In this document: one piece after another, positions 6,327 through 12,508 of the stretch
Layout of the letters: every line of letters begins with the position of its first letter
Position numbering within the stretch: position 1 is the first letter of the stretch
Assembly (NCBI GenBank): GCA_937863945.1
Contig: CALMIB010000456.1
Location: 1-12,508, forward strand
Length of the DNA: 12,508 bases
Source: an uncultured Longilinea sp.
Lineage (GTDB): Bacteria > Chloroflexota > Anaerolineae > Anaerolineales > Anaerolineaceae
Direction: 5' to 3'
The notes under the pieces: generated by a model
The model's database searches: none
What the model saw: only the letters and a program-made list of their open reading frames with translations
Told to the model about the DNA's origin: nothing
Program-made: the position numbers and the translations under genes

Positions 6327-7529
6327 ATGCACCTGACGCATCTTTCGCTGACCAATTTTCGCGCGTTCTCCCGCCTGGACATTGAACTGCCTGGGCGGAT
6401 TCTTTTGCTGGTTGGCAACAACGCCCAGGGAAAAACCAGCCTGCTCGAAGCGGTGTACTACCTGGCGACGCTCAATTCGTTCCACGCGCAAAATGACCGG
6501 CAATTGATCAATTTCATTGCCGGACAGGAAACCCAGGCTGTTACCCGGCTGGTGGCCGATTACTTGGTCGGCGGGCACAAGCACCGCCTGGAGGTGCGCC
6601 TGATCCAGGACGCAGTCGGCATCAACGGCACGCGCCTGCGCAAGGAAATCCTGGTGGACGGCGTGAAACGCTCGCCCGGCGAGGCGTTGGGCAAATTCAC
6701 CGCCGTCATCCTGCTGCCGCAAATGACGCGCATCCTGGAAGGCGGCCCGGATGAACGCCGCCGCTACCTCAACCTGGCCATCTCGCAGGCCGTTCCCGGC
6801 TACGCGCAGGCCCTGTCCGATTACGCCCAGGGCGTCTCGCAACGCAATGCGCTGCTCAAGCAACTCGGCGAGCGCGGCGGCGACCCTGCGCAATTGGACT
6901 TCTGGGATGACACTATCTCTTCGCGCGGCGCGGTGCTCATCTACAACCGCATCCAGGCCATTCAGCAACTGGAAAAGCTGGCGGCGCGCACCCACGACCG
7001 CCTGACGCGCGGCAGCGAAGTGTTGCGGCTGGTGTACCAACCCTCCTATGACCCTTTACCCTCGCCGGAAGGACAGTATCTGCTGCCCATTCAAACCGCG
7101 CCGCAGCGCGGCAGCCTGACGGTGGAAAAAATCCGCCAGGGTTTCCAGCAGCGACTGGCCGGCATCCGCTCCGAAGAAATCGCGCGCGGGGTGACCACCA
7201 TTGGTCCACACCGCGACGAAATCCGCTTCCTGGGCAACGGCATCGACCTGGGCGATTTCGGCTCGCGCGGCCAGGTGCGCACCACCCTGCTTGCCCTGAA
7301 GCTGGCCGAGATGGATTGGCTGAAAGCGAAAACCGGCCATTGGCCGATTCTGTTGCTGGATGAAACCCTGGCCGAGTTGGACTTGCAGCGCCGCGCCGAT
7401 CTGCTGGATTACCTGAACAACTGCGAGCAGGCGCTGCTCACCACCACCGACCTGCACCTTTTTTCCGATGAGTTTGTCCGCCAGAGCCAGATCTGCCGGG
7501 TGGAGAGCGGCATCGTCACGCAGGAATAG
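6327..7529 (+). CDS. recF: DNA replication/repair ATPase RecF
   Basis: 400 residues, slightly longer than typical RecF (about 360-370). RecF is an SMC/ABC-like ATPase that acts with RecO and RecR to load RecA at ssDNA gaps. Visible features are the N-terminal LTNFRAF, Walker A GNNAQGKT (30-37), the LPQMTRILEGGPDERRRYLN segment (130-149), TTIGPHRDEI (290-299), an ABC-type signature GSRGQ (312-316), Walker B ILLLDE (341-346) and D-loop AELD (349-352). The usual DDV after Walker B reads DETLAELD, a mild variation. The ATG comes one base after the def stop with no good Shine-Dalgarno close by, suggesting translational coupling. It is next to def, not dnaA, dnaN or gyrB as in many bacteria. The stop is 3 bp from that of the convergent rsmG. 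Confidence 0.95.
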   Translation: MHLTHLSLTNFRAFSRLDIELPGRILLLVGNNAQGKTSLLEAVYYLATLNSFHAQNDRQLINFIAGQETQAVTRLVADYLVGGHKHRLEVRLIQDAVGINGTRLRKEILVDGVKRSPGEALGKFTAVILLPQMTRILEGGPDERRRYLNLAISQAVPGYAQALSDYAQGVSQRNALLKQLGERGGDPAQLDFWDDTISSRGAVLIYNRIQAIQQLEKLAARTHDRLTRGSEVLRLVYQPSYDPLPSPEGQYLLPIQTAPQRGSLTVEKIRQGFQQRLAGIRSEEIARGVTTIGPHRDEIRFLGNGIDLGDFGSRGQVRTTLLALKLAEMDWLKAKTGHWPILLLDETLAELDLQRRADLLDYLNNCEQALLTTTDLHLFSDEFVRQSQICRVESGIVTQE

Positions 7530-7532
7530 CGA

Positions 7533-8243
7533 CTACAGCGTTTTTTTGGCCGCCAGTCCCACCCGCCGCGGATATTGCGGCGGCGTTCTGGCGATTTTAT
7601 CGATGATCACCAGGTAGCGGTCTTCAGCGATGCCGGGCAAGTGCACGGGTTTCAAGTGGCGCAGACAGCCGCCCAGTAATTTTATCGCGCGCTCGGCCTG
7701 CTGGGCTTCAGCAGGTCCGCCTTCGCCTTTTTGAGCCAGCATGCCGCCGCCCACGCGGACCAGCGGCAGCAAATATTCGGCCAGGACGGGCAAGGTGGCA
7801 ACGGCGCGGGCCACCGCCCAATCGTATTGCTCGCGGTGGGCGACTTGTTGTCCCAAATCCTCCGCGCGCGCCTGAACGACCTGGACCTTGTCCAACTCCA
7901 ATTCCTGCACCACCAACCGGCAAAAATCAGCCTTCTTCCCCACCGATTCGACCAGCGTGAGCTGCATGGCCGGTAAAACGATTTTCAAAGGAATGCCCGG
8001 AAACCCCGCCCCGGTGCCCACATCGATCAGCTTTCCAGGCGGGGTCTCCCTCCAGGCCTGCATGCAGGTCAATGAATCCAAAAAATGCTTGGTGCGCACG
8101 CCTTCCACGTCGCGCACGGCCGTCAGGTTGAAACGAGCATTCCACTCCATCAGCAGTTGCTCATAACGCTGAAACGCAGCCGCCTGCCGCGCCGTCAACT
8201 TCAAACCGGTCAGATTCTGGATTTCTTTGAGCAGTTTTTCCAT
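7533..8243 (-). CDS. rsmG: 16S rRNA (guanine527-N7)-methyltransferase RsmG (GidB)
   Basis: 236 residues, the normal length. RsmG uses S-adenosylmethionine to methylate N7 of G527 in 16S rRNA; loss in other bacteria gives low-level streptomycin resistance. Family marks are WNARFNLTA (34-42), KHFLDSL (52-58), the SAM-binding IDVGTGAGFPGIPLKI (73-88), ESVGKK (99-104), ARAVATLPVL (145-154), KGEGG (172-176) and the C-terminal TPPQYPRRVGLAAKKTL (220-236). The ATG at 8243 matches the usual N-terminus; a -10 box ends 8 nt upstream and no Shine-Dalgarno is present, so translation may begin on a nearly leaderless mRNA. It is convergent with recF and divergent from the secreted-protein gene at 8323. The usual partner mnmG (gidA) is not in the window. 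Confidence 0.96.
   Translation of the reverse strand: MEKLLKEIQNLTGLKLTARQAAAFQRYEQLLMEWNARFNLTAVRDVEGVRTKHFLDSLTCMQAWRETPPGKLIDVGTGAGFPGIPLKIVLPAMQLTLVESVGKKADFCRLVVQELELDKVQVVQARAEDLGQQVAHREQYDWAVARAVATLPVLAEYLLPLVRVGGGMLAQKGEGGPAEAQQAERAIKLLGGCLRHLKPVHLPGIAEDRYLVIIDKIARTPPQYPRRVGLAAKKTL
7563..7583. other. GC-rich perfect hairpin inside the rsmG 3' end
   Basis: CCGCCGC (7563-7569) pairs perfectly with GCGGCGG (7577-7583) around a 7 nt loop, starting 34 bp beyond the recF stop. A T7 run lies before it (7541-7547) on the plus strand, not after, so it is not a canonical terminator in either direction. It could stall or protect read-through recF mRNA. It is coding for rsmG, so codon constraint and chance are the alternatives. 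Confidence 0.3.
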
Positions 8244-8251
8244 GCAGGCTA

Positions 8252-8257
8252 ATTATA
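8252..8257 (-). promoter_or_regulatory. -10 box of rsmG, almost leaderless
   Basis: TATAAT on the minus strand is followed by 8 nt and the rsmG ATG. With start points usually 6-8 nt past the -10, the leader would be 0-2 nt. The 8 nt (TAGCCTGC) hold no Shine-Dalgarno. No strong -35 is visible. Confidence 0.5.
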
Positions 8258-8307
8258 CCTTTGGAAATCGTCTGTAAGGTGCGAACAGCTACGTTGGGTA
8301 AAGCATT

Positions 8308-8316
8308 TGTTACAAT
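8308..8316 (+). promoter_or_regulatory. Extended -10 promoter at ATG 8323 (leaderless)
   Basis: TGT precedes TACAAT (8311-8316), an extended -10. Exactly 6 nt (ACCTGT) separate it from the ATG, with no Shine-Dalgarno. The gap between the divergent ATGs (8244-8322) is only 79 bp and holds both promoters. Confidence 0.5.
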
Positions 8317-8322
8317 ACCTGT

Positions 8323-8781
8323 ATGCGCTTTACAAAATTCCAGCCTGCCTTGATCGTCCTTCTCCTGGTTGCGGCAGCGGTTGCCACAGTGGTCCGCCAG
8401 GCCGGGGCAGCGGAGGGCAGCCCGGTTTTGTACCTGCCGCTGGTCCAAAAGGGAGCCGGCGGACCCACACTCGAGGGATGTCCGCTGCTGCCCACTAACA
8501 ACATCTGGAACGCGCGCATCGACCAACTGCCCGTTGACCTCAACTCAAACGCCTATATCGAGAGCATCGGCCGCGACGCACATTTCCACCTGGATTTTGG
8601 CTCCGGGTTGTGGAACGGCAGCCCGATCGGCATCCCTTACAACGTGGTCGGCGCCGGCCAGCCCGGGTTGCCGGTGGCCTTTGAGTATGAGGATGAAATT
8701 GATTCGCTCAAGGGTTCGGATTTCGAAGCCGTGGATGTTTCGAGCCTGATGGTGGACCCCAATTCCGGCCAGGTTCCATAA
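8323..8781 (+). CDS. Short secreted protein with NIWN-type domain, possibly truncated
   Basis: 152 residues. Residues 1-29 form a signal peptide (MRFTKF, a hydrophobic core at about 9-24, then QAGA-A as likely cleavage site). LYLPLVQK (37-43 region) is a short motif I associate with secreted Chloroflexota proteins just after the signal. The mature part has CPLLPTNNIWNARIDQLP (53-70), FHLDFGSG (88-95) and GSPIGIPYNVV (99-109), recalling a larger family of secreted proteins whose members, as I remember them, continue for well over 100 residues after the phrase equivalent to FEYEDE. Here the similarity appears to stop near residue 126 and a 25-residue tail ends the frame. I found no remainder downstream, where a complete PIG-L gene begins 7 nt after the stop. 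It is either a real short form or a remnant with a deleted 3' part. Function unknown; the promoter is leaderless-type. Confidence 0.7.
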   Translation: MRFTKFQPALIVLLLVAAAVATVVRQAGAAEGSPVLYLPLVQKGAGGPTLEGCPLLPTNNIWNARIDQLPVDLNSNAYIESIGRDAHFHLDFGSGLWNGSPIGIPYNVVGAGQPGLPVAFEYEDEIDSLKGSDFEAVDVSSLMVDPNSGQVP

Positions 8782-8788
8782 GGTACCA

Positions 8789-9532
8789 ATGAGCAAACCA
8801 AACTGGGTATTTCTATCGCCGCATCTCGATGACGCCGTCCTCTCCTGCGGCGGGATCATCCGGGAACTGGCCATTAAGGGCAGCCGGGTTGAGATCTGGA
8901 CGATCTGCGCCGGCGATCCACCGGCGGGGCCGCGCCCTCCGTTTGCCATGAGCCTGGAACAGCGCTGGCAAACCGGCCCAGAATCGGTGGCCGCCCGCCG
9001 GATTGAAGATCGGGCTGCCTGCGCCCGCGTGGGCGCAACCGCCGTGCATTTTGACCTGCCCGATTGCATCTACCGCCGCCTGCCGGACGGCAGCCCGCTG
9101 GTGGACGGCGAGAATGACCTGTGGCAGCCGCTGCCCGAAGGCGAAATCCCGCTGGCCGAACGCCTGGCGGAACAGATCAAAGCCCGGCTGGAAGGTAACT
9201 GCCGCCTGGCCGCGCCGCTGGGCCTGGGCGACCACATCGATCACCGCCTGGTTCGCGCCGCAGCATTGGGTTTGAATATTCCAATCTACTTCTATCCCGA
9301 TTATCCCTACGCAGCGCGGCCCGGCGTGGACATCCAAAAATACCTGCTGCCCGGCTGGCGCCGCAGGCGGTTTGTCATTTCACCCGCCGCGCTGGACGCC
9401 TGGCGGTCAGCCATCGAGCTTTACCCCTCACAAATCAGCTCATTGTGGCGCGATTTGGATGAAATGCACAACGCTTTTCAGGCCTACGTGGAACAGGGCG
9501 GCGGGAGGTCGCTGTGGATCAAACCAGAATAA
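8789..9532 (+). CDS. PIG-L/LmbE-type zinc deacetylase
   Basis: 247 residues, typical for the PIG-L (LmbE, MshB-like) family of metal-dependent N-deacetylases that act on N-acetylglucosamine-linked or related substrates. The N-terminal motif LSPHLDDAVLSCGG (9-22) supplies H12 and D15 as metal ligands and D14 as likely catalytic base, in the place of the usual AHPDDE. The third ligand is probably H152 in GDHIDHRLV (147-155). No signal peptide or TM is seen, so it is cytosolic. AAGG about 5 nt before the ATG and the 7 nt gap after the previous stop indicate co-transcription with the secreted-protein gene. No glycosyltransferase or thiol-biosynthesis partner lies nearby, so the substrate is open. 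Confidence 0.9.
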   Translation: MSKPNWVFLSPHLDDAVLSCGGIIRELAIKGSRVEIWTICAGDPPAGPRPPFAMSLEQRWQTGPESVAARRIEDRAACARVGATAVHFDLPDCIYRRLPDGSPLVDGENDLWQPLPEGEIPLAERLAEQIKARLEGNCRLAAPLGLGDHIDHRLVRAAALGLNIPIYFYPDYPYAARPGVDIQKYLLPGWRRRRFVISPAALDAWRSAIELYPSQISSLWRDLDEMHNAFQAYVEQGGGRSLWIKPE

Positions 9533-9565
9533 AAGTTCTTGCGTATATATTTCTCAATTTTTCTG

Positions 9566-9574
9566 TGCTATACT
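9566..9574 (+). promoter_or_regulatory. Extended -10 promoter at ATG 9581 (leaderless), heads operon
   Basis: TGC precedes TATACT (9569-9574), an extended -10, followed by exactly 6 nt (GATACC) and the ATG, with no Shine-Dalgarno. It sits in the only sizeable gap (48 bp) before the four-gene run and is its likely promoter. The upstream in-frame TTG at 9539 would lie before the transcript start. Confidence 0.55.
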
Positions 9575-9580
9575 GATACC

Positions 9581-9829
9581 ATGCAGGCAGACCGTACCTA
9601 TTGGCCCGCATGGGTTCGATTCTTGCACCGGTGGGGGGTGAGTGAACCGTTTGCCGCCCTGCTGGAATCTACCGGCTCGTTGAAATTGCTCTTTGCGCAG
9701 GTTGTTTATCTGGGCCAGCCGCTCTTTGGCAGCGACGTACAAAAATGGCAGGCGTTGGCCAACCTGCTGGAAAACGAAGCGGAAAGCCGGTCGTTTGCCG
9801 CATTCATCCGCGAGGAGGAAGCCCGGTAA
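9581..9829 (+). CDS. Small uncharacterised Trp-rich protein
   Basis: 82 residues with no family I recognise. It has four Trp (W8, W11, W18, W56), a mixed helix-like pattern, a moderately hydrophobic middle (LKLLFAQVVYLGQPLFG, 34-50) too polar for a confident TM, and a charged C-terminal helix (AESRSFAAFIREEEAR). No signal peptide or Cys pair. The start is set by the leaderless promoter 6 nt upstream. Its TAA shares one base with the next ATG (TAATG), and the AGGAGG for the next gene lies within its last codons, so the two are translationally coupled. Likely a small partner of the membrane proteins encoded downstream. Confidence 0.72.
   Translation: MQADRTYWPAWVRFLHRWGVSEPFAALLESTGSLKLLFAQVVYLGQPLFGSDVQKWQALANLLENEAESRSFAAFIREEEAR
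9813..9818 (+). promoter_or_regulatory. Consensus Shine-Dalgarno AGGAGG for the 9829 gene
   Basis: AGGAGG lies 10 nt before ATG 9829, inside the end of the preceding gene. It fixes this start over an in-frame ATG at 9745, which would create a long overlap, and contrasts with the leaderless first gene of the operon. Confidence 0.7.
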
Positions 9830-10578
9830 TGAGCATTGAAAATATCATCGGTCTGATCATCGTGGTGGCGGGGATGGGGTTGATCCTGTTTTTTTCCCTG
9901 CCAGCCGCAAATAAAAAGAAACCCGTTTTTCGACCCATTCCGGCTTTCCAGCGCCTGCGCCGGGGCATCGGCCTGGCGGTCGAGCAGGGCACACGCCTGC
10001 ACATCTCGCTGGGTAAGGGTGACCTGTTGAGCAGCAACAACACCTCCGCGCTGGTTGGATTGACCTCGTTGGAGCGGATTGCCCGCCTGAGCACGGCCAG
10101 CGACCGGCCGACAATCGCCACCTCAGGCAGCGGCAGCCTCGCCATTCTCAGCCAGGACAGCCTGCGCGCGGCATACCGCACCGCCAATGCCGCCGAGCAA
10201 TACGACCCCGACCGCGGCCGCCTGGCCGGGCCCACGCCCTTCTCGTACGTGGCGGGCGTCCTCCCGGTGGTGCGCAGCGAACACATCTCCACCCACCTGC
10301 TCATCGGCAACTTTGGCCCTGAAATCGGCCTGGTCACTGACGAAGCTGACCAGGTTTCCGCATTCACCCTGGCCAGCAGCGATTCCCTCCCCGCCCAGGC
10401 GGTTTTATACGCCACCACGCAGGAGCCTCTGATTGGCGAGGAACTTTACGCAGTGCCGGCCTACCTGCAAGCCGGCCCGTTTTATTCGGCCAGTGTGCGC
10501 GCCCAGGATATTCTACGCTGGGTGCTGGCGGCGGGCGTGCTGGCAGGCGTGTTCCTCAATCTGGTGGGAGTCCTATGA
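9829..10578 (+). CDS. Two-TM protein resembling DUF6754
   Basis: 249 residues. One TM lies at about 5-24, followed by a basic stretch (NKKKP to QRLRR, 28-45) that by the positive-inside rule places the middle in the cytosol; a second TM is at about 229-248. The central domain (about 45-225) holds GTRLHISLGKG (54-64), SALVGLTSLERIARLS (73-88), HLLIGNFGPEIGLVTDEAD (156-174) and LIGEELYAVPAYL (201-213). This pattern matches what I remember as DUF6754, found in Chloroflexota and other bacteria; no biochemical role is known to me. No catalytic triad or metal site is evident. It overlaps both neighbours (TAATG before, ATGA after), a tight operon arrangement suggesting a shared complex with the six-TM protein. 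Confidence 0.82.
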   Translation: MSIENIIGLIIVVAGMGLILFFSLPAANKKKPVFRPIPAFQRLRRGIGLAVEQGTRLHISLGKGDLLSSNNTSALVGLTSLERIARLSTASDRPTIATSGSGSLAILSQDSLRAAYRTANAAEQYDPDRGRLAGPTPFSYVAGVLPVVRSEHISTHLLIGNFGPEIGLVTDEADQVSAFTLASSDSLPAQAVLYATTQEPLIGEELYAVPAYLQAGPFYSASVRAQDILRWVLAAGVLAGVFLNLVGVL

Positions 10579-11192
10579 GAAATCCTGTCGCCACCGCCAT
10601 CGCCATCGCCGTCGGACTGATCATCCTGATCGGCTACTTCGTTCCCCTGGGGATCCTCTCCAATATCCGCATCTATTTGTTGGATTGGGCAATCGGACTG
10701 GCCGGTGTGGCTTCGGTGGTTGCCATCATCAATTTGCTGCTCGTTCACGGACGCAAAATCAAAGACCGCCGCGAGCCAGATCGCTACAGCATCCTGCTGC
10801 TGCTGGCATTCGCAGCGACCTTCATTGTCGGCCTGGTTTTCGGTCCCGCATCGGGAACCTTCCAGAACATCATCACTTCCATCCAGGTGCCCATCGAAGC
10901 CAGCCTGATGGCAGTCCTGGCCGTCAGCCTGACCTACGCCAGCCTGCGGCTATTCAAACGGCGAAAAGGTTGGATGGCCGTTGTTTTCGTCATCAGCACC
11001 ATCGTCTTCCTGGTGATCGGCAGCGGTTTCCTCTCCATTGGAACGCAAATGCCCGTGGTTCGGGATATCCTGGGAGCCCTTAACATGCTACCCATCGCCG
11101 GAGCGCGCGGTATTTTACTGGGCATTGCGCTGGGTGGTCTCACCACCGGGCTGCGCATTCTCATGGGCGCTGACCGCCCGTATAGTGGATAA
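10575..11192 (+). CDS. Six-TM membrane protein, uncharacterised
   Basis: 205 residues, mostly hydrophobic. Likely TM segments are about 5-26, 34-57, 71-91, 105-126, 132-153 and 176-196. Loops are short, with basic ones at 58-70 (HGRKIKDRREPDR) and 127-132 (FKRRKG), which by the positive-inside rule fits a cytosolic N-terminus's opposite or even-numbered loops being inside. No transporter or enzyme motif is recognisable. The ATG overlaps the previous stop (ATGA), with GGGAG 4 nt upstream. Only 4 nt separate it from the next gene. The consistent coupling points to a membrane partner of the DUF6754-like protein. Identity unknown. Confidence 0.78.
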   Translation: MRNPVATAIAIAVGLIILIGYFVPLGILSNIRIYLLDWAIGLAGVASVVAIINLLLVHGRKIKDRREPDRYSILLLLAFAATFIVGLVFGPASGTFQNIITSIQVPIEASLMAVLAVSLTYASLRLFKRRKGWMAVVFVISTIVFLVIGSGFLSIGTQMPVVRDILGALNMLPIAGARGILLGIALGGLTTGLRILMGADRPYSG

Positions 11193-11196
11193 GCTT

Positions 11197-12508
11197 ATGG
11201 CTGATATTCGCTGCTCACATTGTCTAACCCTTAACCCCGCCGGTTCGGAAACCTGCAAGAATTGCGGCCGGCCTTTACTGGACGCAACGGCCGGCTGGCT
11301 GGATAACCTGCGGGGCGACTCGGATTCGTCCGCCTGGGAAGAACCCGAAACCGGCGCGAAAGCCGGCGAAGATGCCCAACCCGCCGAAGAAATTCCCGAT
11401 TGGCTGCAACGCATCCGTCAGCGAAACCAGGAAGAACAAAGCCAACCGCAGCCTTTTGAATCCGAGGAACAGGCGGATGAAGCCTTGCCAGACTGGCTGC
11501 AGAACCTGGCACCCTCTTCCTCCACCGGTCCATCCGCGGGACCAGAGGATGCGGGCGATGCCGATTGGTTGCAAAGCCTGCGGGGCGAGGAGCCCTCGAG
11601 CGCTCCCGAAGCGGATGCGGTCGGCGAGCCCCTGGATGCCGGCGCAGCCGGCGAAACACCCGATTGGCTGCGCAATATGCAAAACTGGCAGTCAGATGCT
11701 CAGGATCAGGGTGCAGCCCCCGCCGCGGAACAGCCCTTCGATTGGTCCGCGGAACCGGCCGGCGGTCAGCCGCCCATTGAACCCCTCGCCTCTTCACAAG
11801 AGGAGGATCAGGATTGGCTGGCCAACCTTGCTGGGCAAACCGAAAGCGCCCTCCCGGCGGAAGATGCCGGCGCCGATTGGCTGTCCAAGTCCCGGGGAGG
11901 CGGCGAATCCAACGCGGCTGAACCTGCCTTCCAATCCGACGGGGCAATCGATTGGTTGGACAAACCGGACGAAGGGGACAAAACGGAAAAAGCATCCGAG
12001 CCCGCAGCGGAAACCCCGTTCAACCTGCCTGAGGAAGCAACCTCCGGCAGCGTCTTCCCCTGGGAGAGTGAGCCTTCGGCTGCTCAATCTGCCGCGACCC
12101 CGGAAAATGAAAGCATCGATTGGCTGCGCCAATTTGAACTTCAAGACTCCTCCTCTCCGGGAGCTCCGCTGGAGCCGCTTTCGCCGGTTGAAGCCGCCGG
12201 TGATCTACCCGACTGGCTGGGCGGCCTGGCTTCTCAGGAACCCGAAGGACCAGGTCGCGCCGAGGACGCGGGTGAGCCCGCCGGCGAAGCCGTTGAGCTG
12301 CCCGCCCAGGAAGGCATGCCAGATTGGCTGCAGAACTACACGCCAGCCGATACTCCGCCGCCGGTTGAAGAACCCATTGTTCCCATCTCTGAGGAACCGC
12401 TGGAGGAAACCTTCTCCTGGCAATCCCTCGGCATTTCCGCCGCCGAAATTTCACCGGCTGCCGAAGAAACCGTCGGGGCAGCGCCATTTGCCGGCGGTGA
12501 TTTACCGG
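11197..12508 (+). CDS. Zinc-ribbon protein with DWL repeats (3' end outside window)
   Basis: The frame is open from ATG 11197 to the window edge, 437 complete codons with no stop, so the protein is larger. Residues 6-23 form a zinc ribbon: C6-S-H-C9 and C20-K-N-C23. The rest is acidic, Ala/Pro/Glu-rich and probably disordered, punctuated by short motifs around Asp-Trp-Leu. Ten DWL sites start at residues 68, 99, 123, 156, 206, 227, 252, 308, 339 and 376, with variants GWL (33) and DWS (182). Spacing is mostly 21-37 residues, and the preceding residue is often Pro or an aliphatic (LPDWL, IPDWL, SIDWL). No TM or signal peptide is seen in this part. Such Trp-based linear motifs on a disordered chain suggest multivalent docking, possibly to the membrane proteins encoded upstream. 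The start has no clear Shine-Dalgarno; the 4 nt gap suggests reinitiation. Confidence 0.85.
   Translation, partial: MADIRCSHCLTLNPAGSETCKNCGRPLLDATAGWLDNLRGDSDSSAWEEPETGAKAGEDAQPAEEIPDWLQRIRQRNQEEQSQPQPFESEEQADEALPDWLQNLAPSSSTGPSAGPEDAGDADWLQSLRGEEPSSAPEADAVGEPLDAGAAGETPDWLRNMQNWQSDAQDQGAAPAAEQPFDWSAEPAGGQPPIEPLASSQEEDQDWLANLAGQTESALPAEDAGADWLSKSRGGGESNAAEPAFQSDGAIDWLDKPDEGDKTEKASEPAAETPFNLPEEATSGSVFPWESEPSAAQSAATPENESIDWLRQFELQDSSSPGAPLEPLSPVEAAGDLPDWLGGLASQEPEGPGRAEDAGEPAGEAVELPAQEGMPDWLQNYTPADTPPPVEEPIVPISEEPLEETFSWQSLGISAAEISPAAEETVGAAPFAGGDLP
11293..12330 (+). repeat. Protein-level DWL short-motif repeat tract
   Basis: GAT/GAC-TGG-CTG/TTG codons recur at 11398, 11491, 11563, 11662, 11812, 11875, 11950, 12118, 12211 and 12322, with GGC-TGG-CTG at 11293 and GAT-TGG-TCC at 11740. 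Only the core three codons and a little flank are kept; the spacers differ in length and sequence, so this is a conserved peptide motif and not a recent DNA tandem repeat. The largest gap, residues 252-308, holds a possible decayed copy (FPWES). The window ends at GGDLP, a typical lead-in to another copy. Confidence 0.85.

Noticed and set aside
6204..7040. Long minus-strand open frame of 278 codons opposite recF
   Set aside because: It lies antisense to an unmistakable recF, and its Gln/Arg/Ala-rich product shows no recognisable motif.
7541..7547. T7 run after recF as a rho-independent terminator
   Set aside because: The only preceding stem is about 5 bp with a bulge and is separated from the T-run by several bases; the strong hairpin at 7563-7583 comes after the T-run.
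9539..9580. TTG 9539 as start of the small Trp-rich gene
   Set aside because: The -10 at 9569-9574 would lie inside the coding region, and no Shine-Dalgarno supports the TTG.
11231..11995. Minus-strand open frame of 254 codons opposite the DWL-repeat gene
   Set aside because: Its Arg/Pro-rich product is what results from reading the opposite strand of an acidic, GC-rich coding region; the plus frame has a zinc ribbon and conserved motifs.
11293..12330. DWL codons as a CRISPR-like or tandem DNA repeat
   Set aside because: Only about nine bases are shared, spacers vary from roughly 60 to 170 bp, and the unit is in frame and conserved at protein level.

Overview
The window reads as bacterial chromosomal DNA of moderately high GC, densely packed with genes and free of rRNA, tRNA, CRISPR or insertion-sequence signatures. 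The best guess for its source is the Chloroflexota, class Anaerolineae or a relative. This rests on recognition from memory, not on a search. The pointers are a zinc-ribbon protein with many short DWL repeats, a two-TM protein resembling DUF6754, a secreted protein with a YLPLV motif after its signal peptide, and a CRP-like domain fused to membrane PH-like units.

Layout, left to right. (1) 1-1393: a leader with a hairpin and a near-consensus sigma70-type promoter, then an AmpG/folate-transporter-like MFS permease. (2) 1480-2547: a HAD-like plus HD-domain fusion, ending 3 bp from the convergent gene. (3) 2551-4047, minus strand: a membrane-anchored serine hydrolase of the class A beta-lactamase/PBP type. 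(4) 4099-7529: a plus-strand run of three genes, the cNMP-binding/bPH membrane protein, peptide deformylase (def) and recF. (5) 7533-8243, minus strand: rsmG, convergent with recF and again with a 3 bp gap. (6) 8323-9532: a short, possibly truncated secreted protein followed by a PIG-L type deacetylase. (7) 9581 to the window end: a tightly coupled four-gene operon holding a small Trp-rich protein, the DUF6754-like protein, a six-TM protein and a long zinc-ribbon/DWL-repeat protein that runs off the edge.

How the genes fit together. def, recF and rsmG are housekeeping genes (N-terminal formyl removal, gap repair, 16S rRNA methylation). The most unusual part is the 9581-12508 operon: its genes overlap or nearly touch, and two encode membrane proteins and one a putative scaffold-like repeat protein, so they may form one envelope-associated assembly of unknown function.

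A regulatory theme recurs. Three genes (starts 4099, 8323, 9581) have a -10 hexamer ending exactly 6 nt before the ATG, and rsmG has one 8 nt before, all without a well-placed Shine-Dalgarno. This points to leaderless transcripts. Genes inside operons more often carry clear Shine-Dalgarno sequences.
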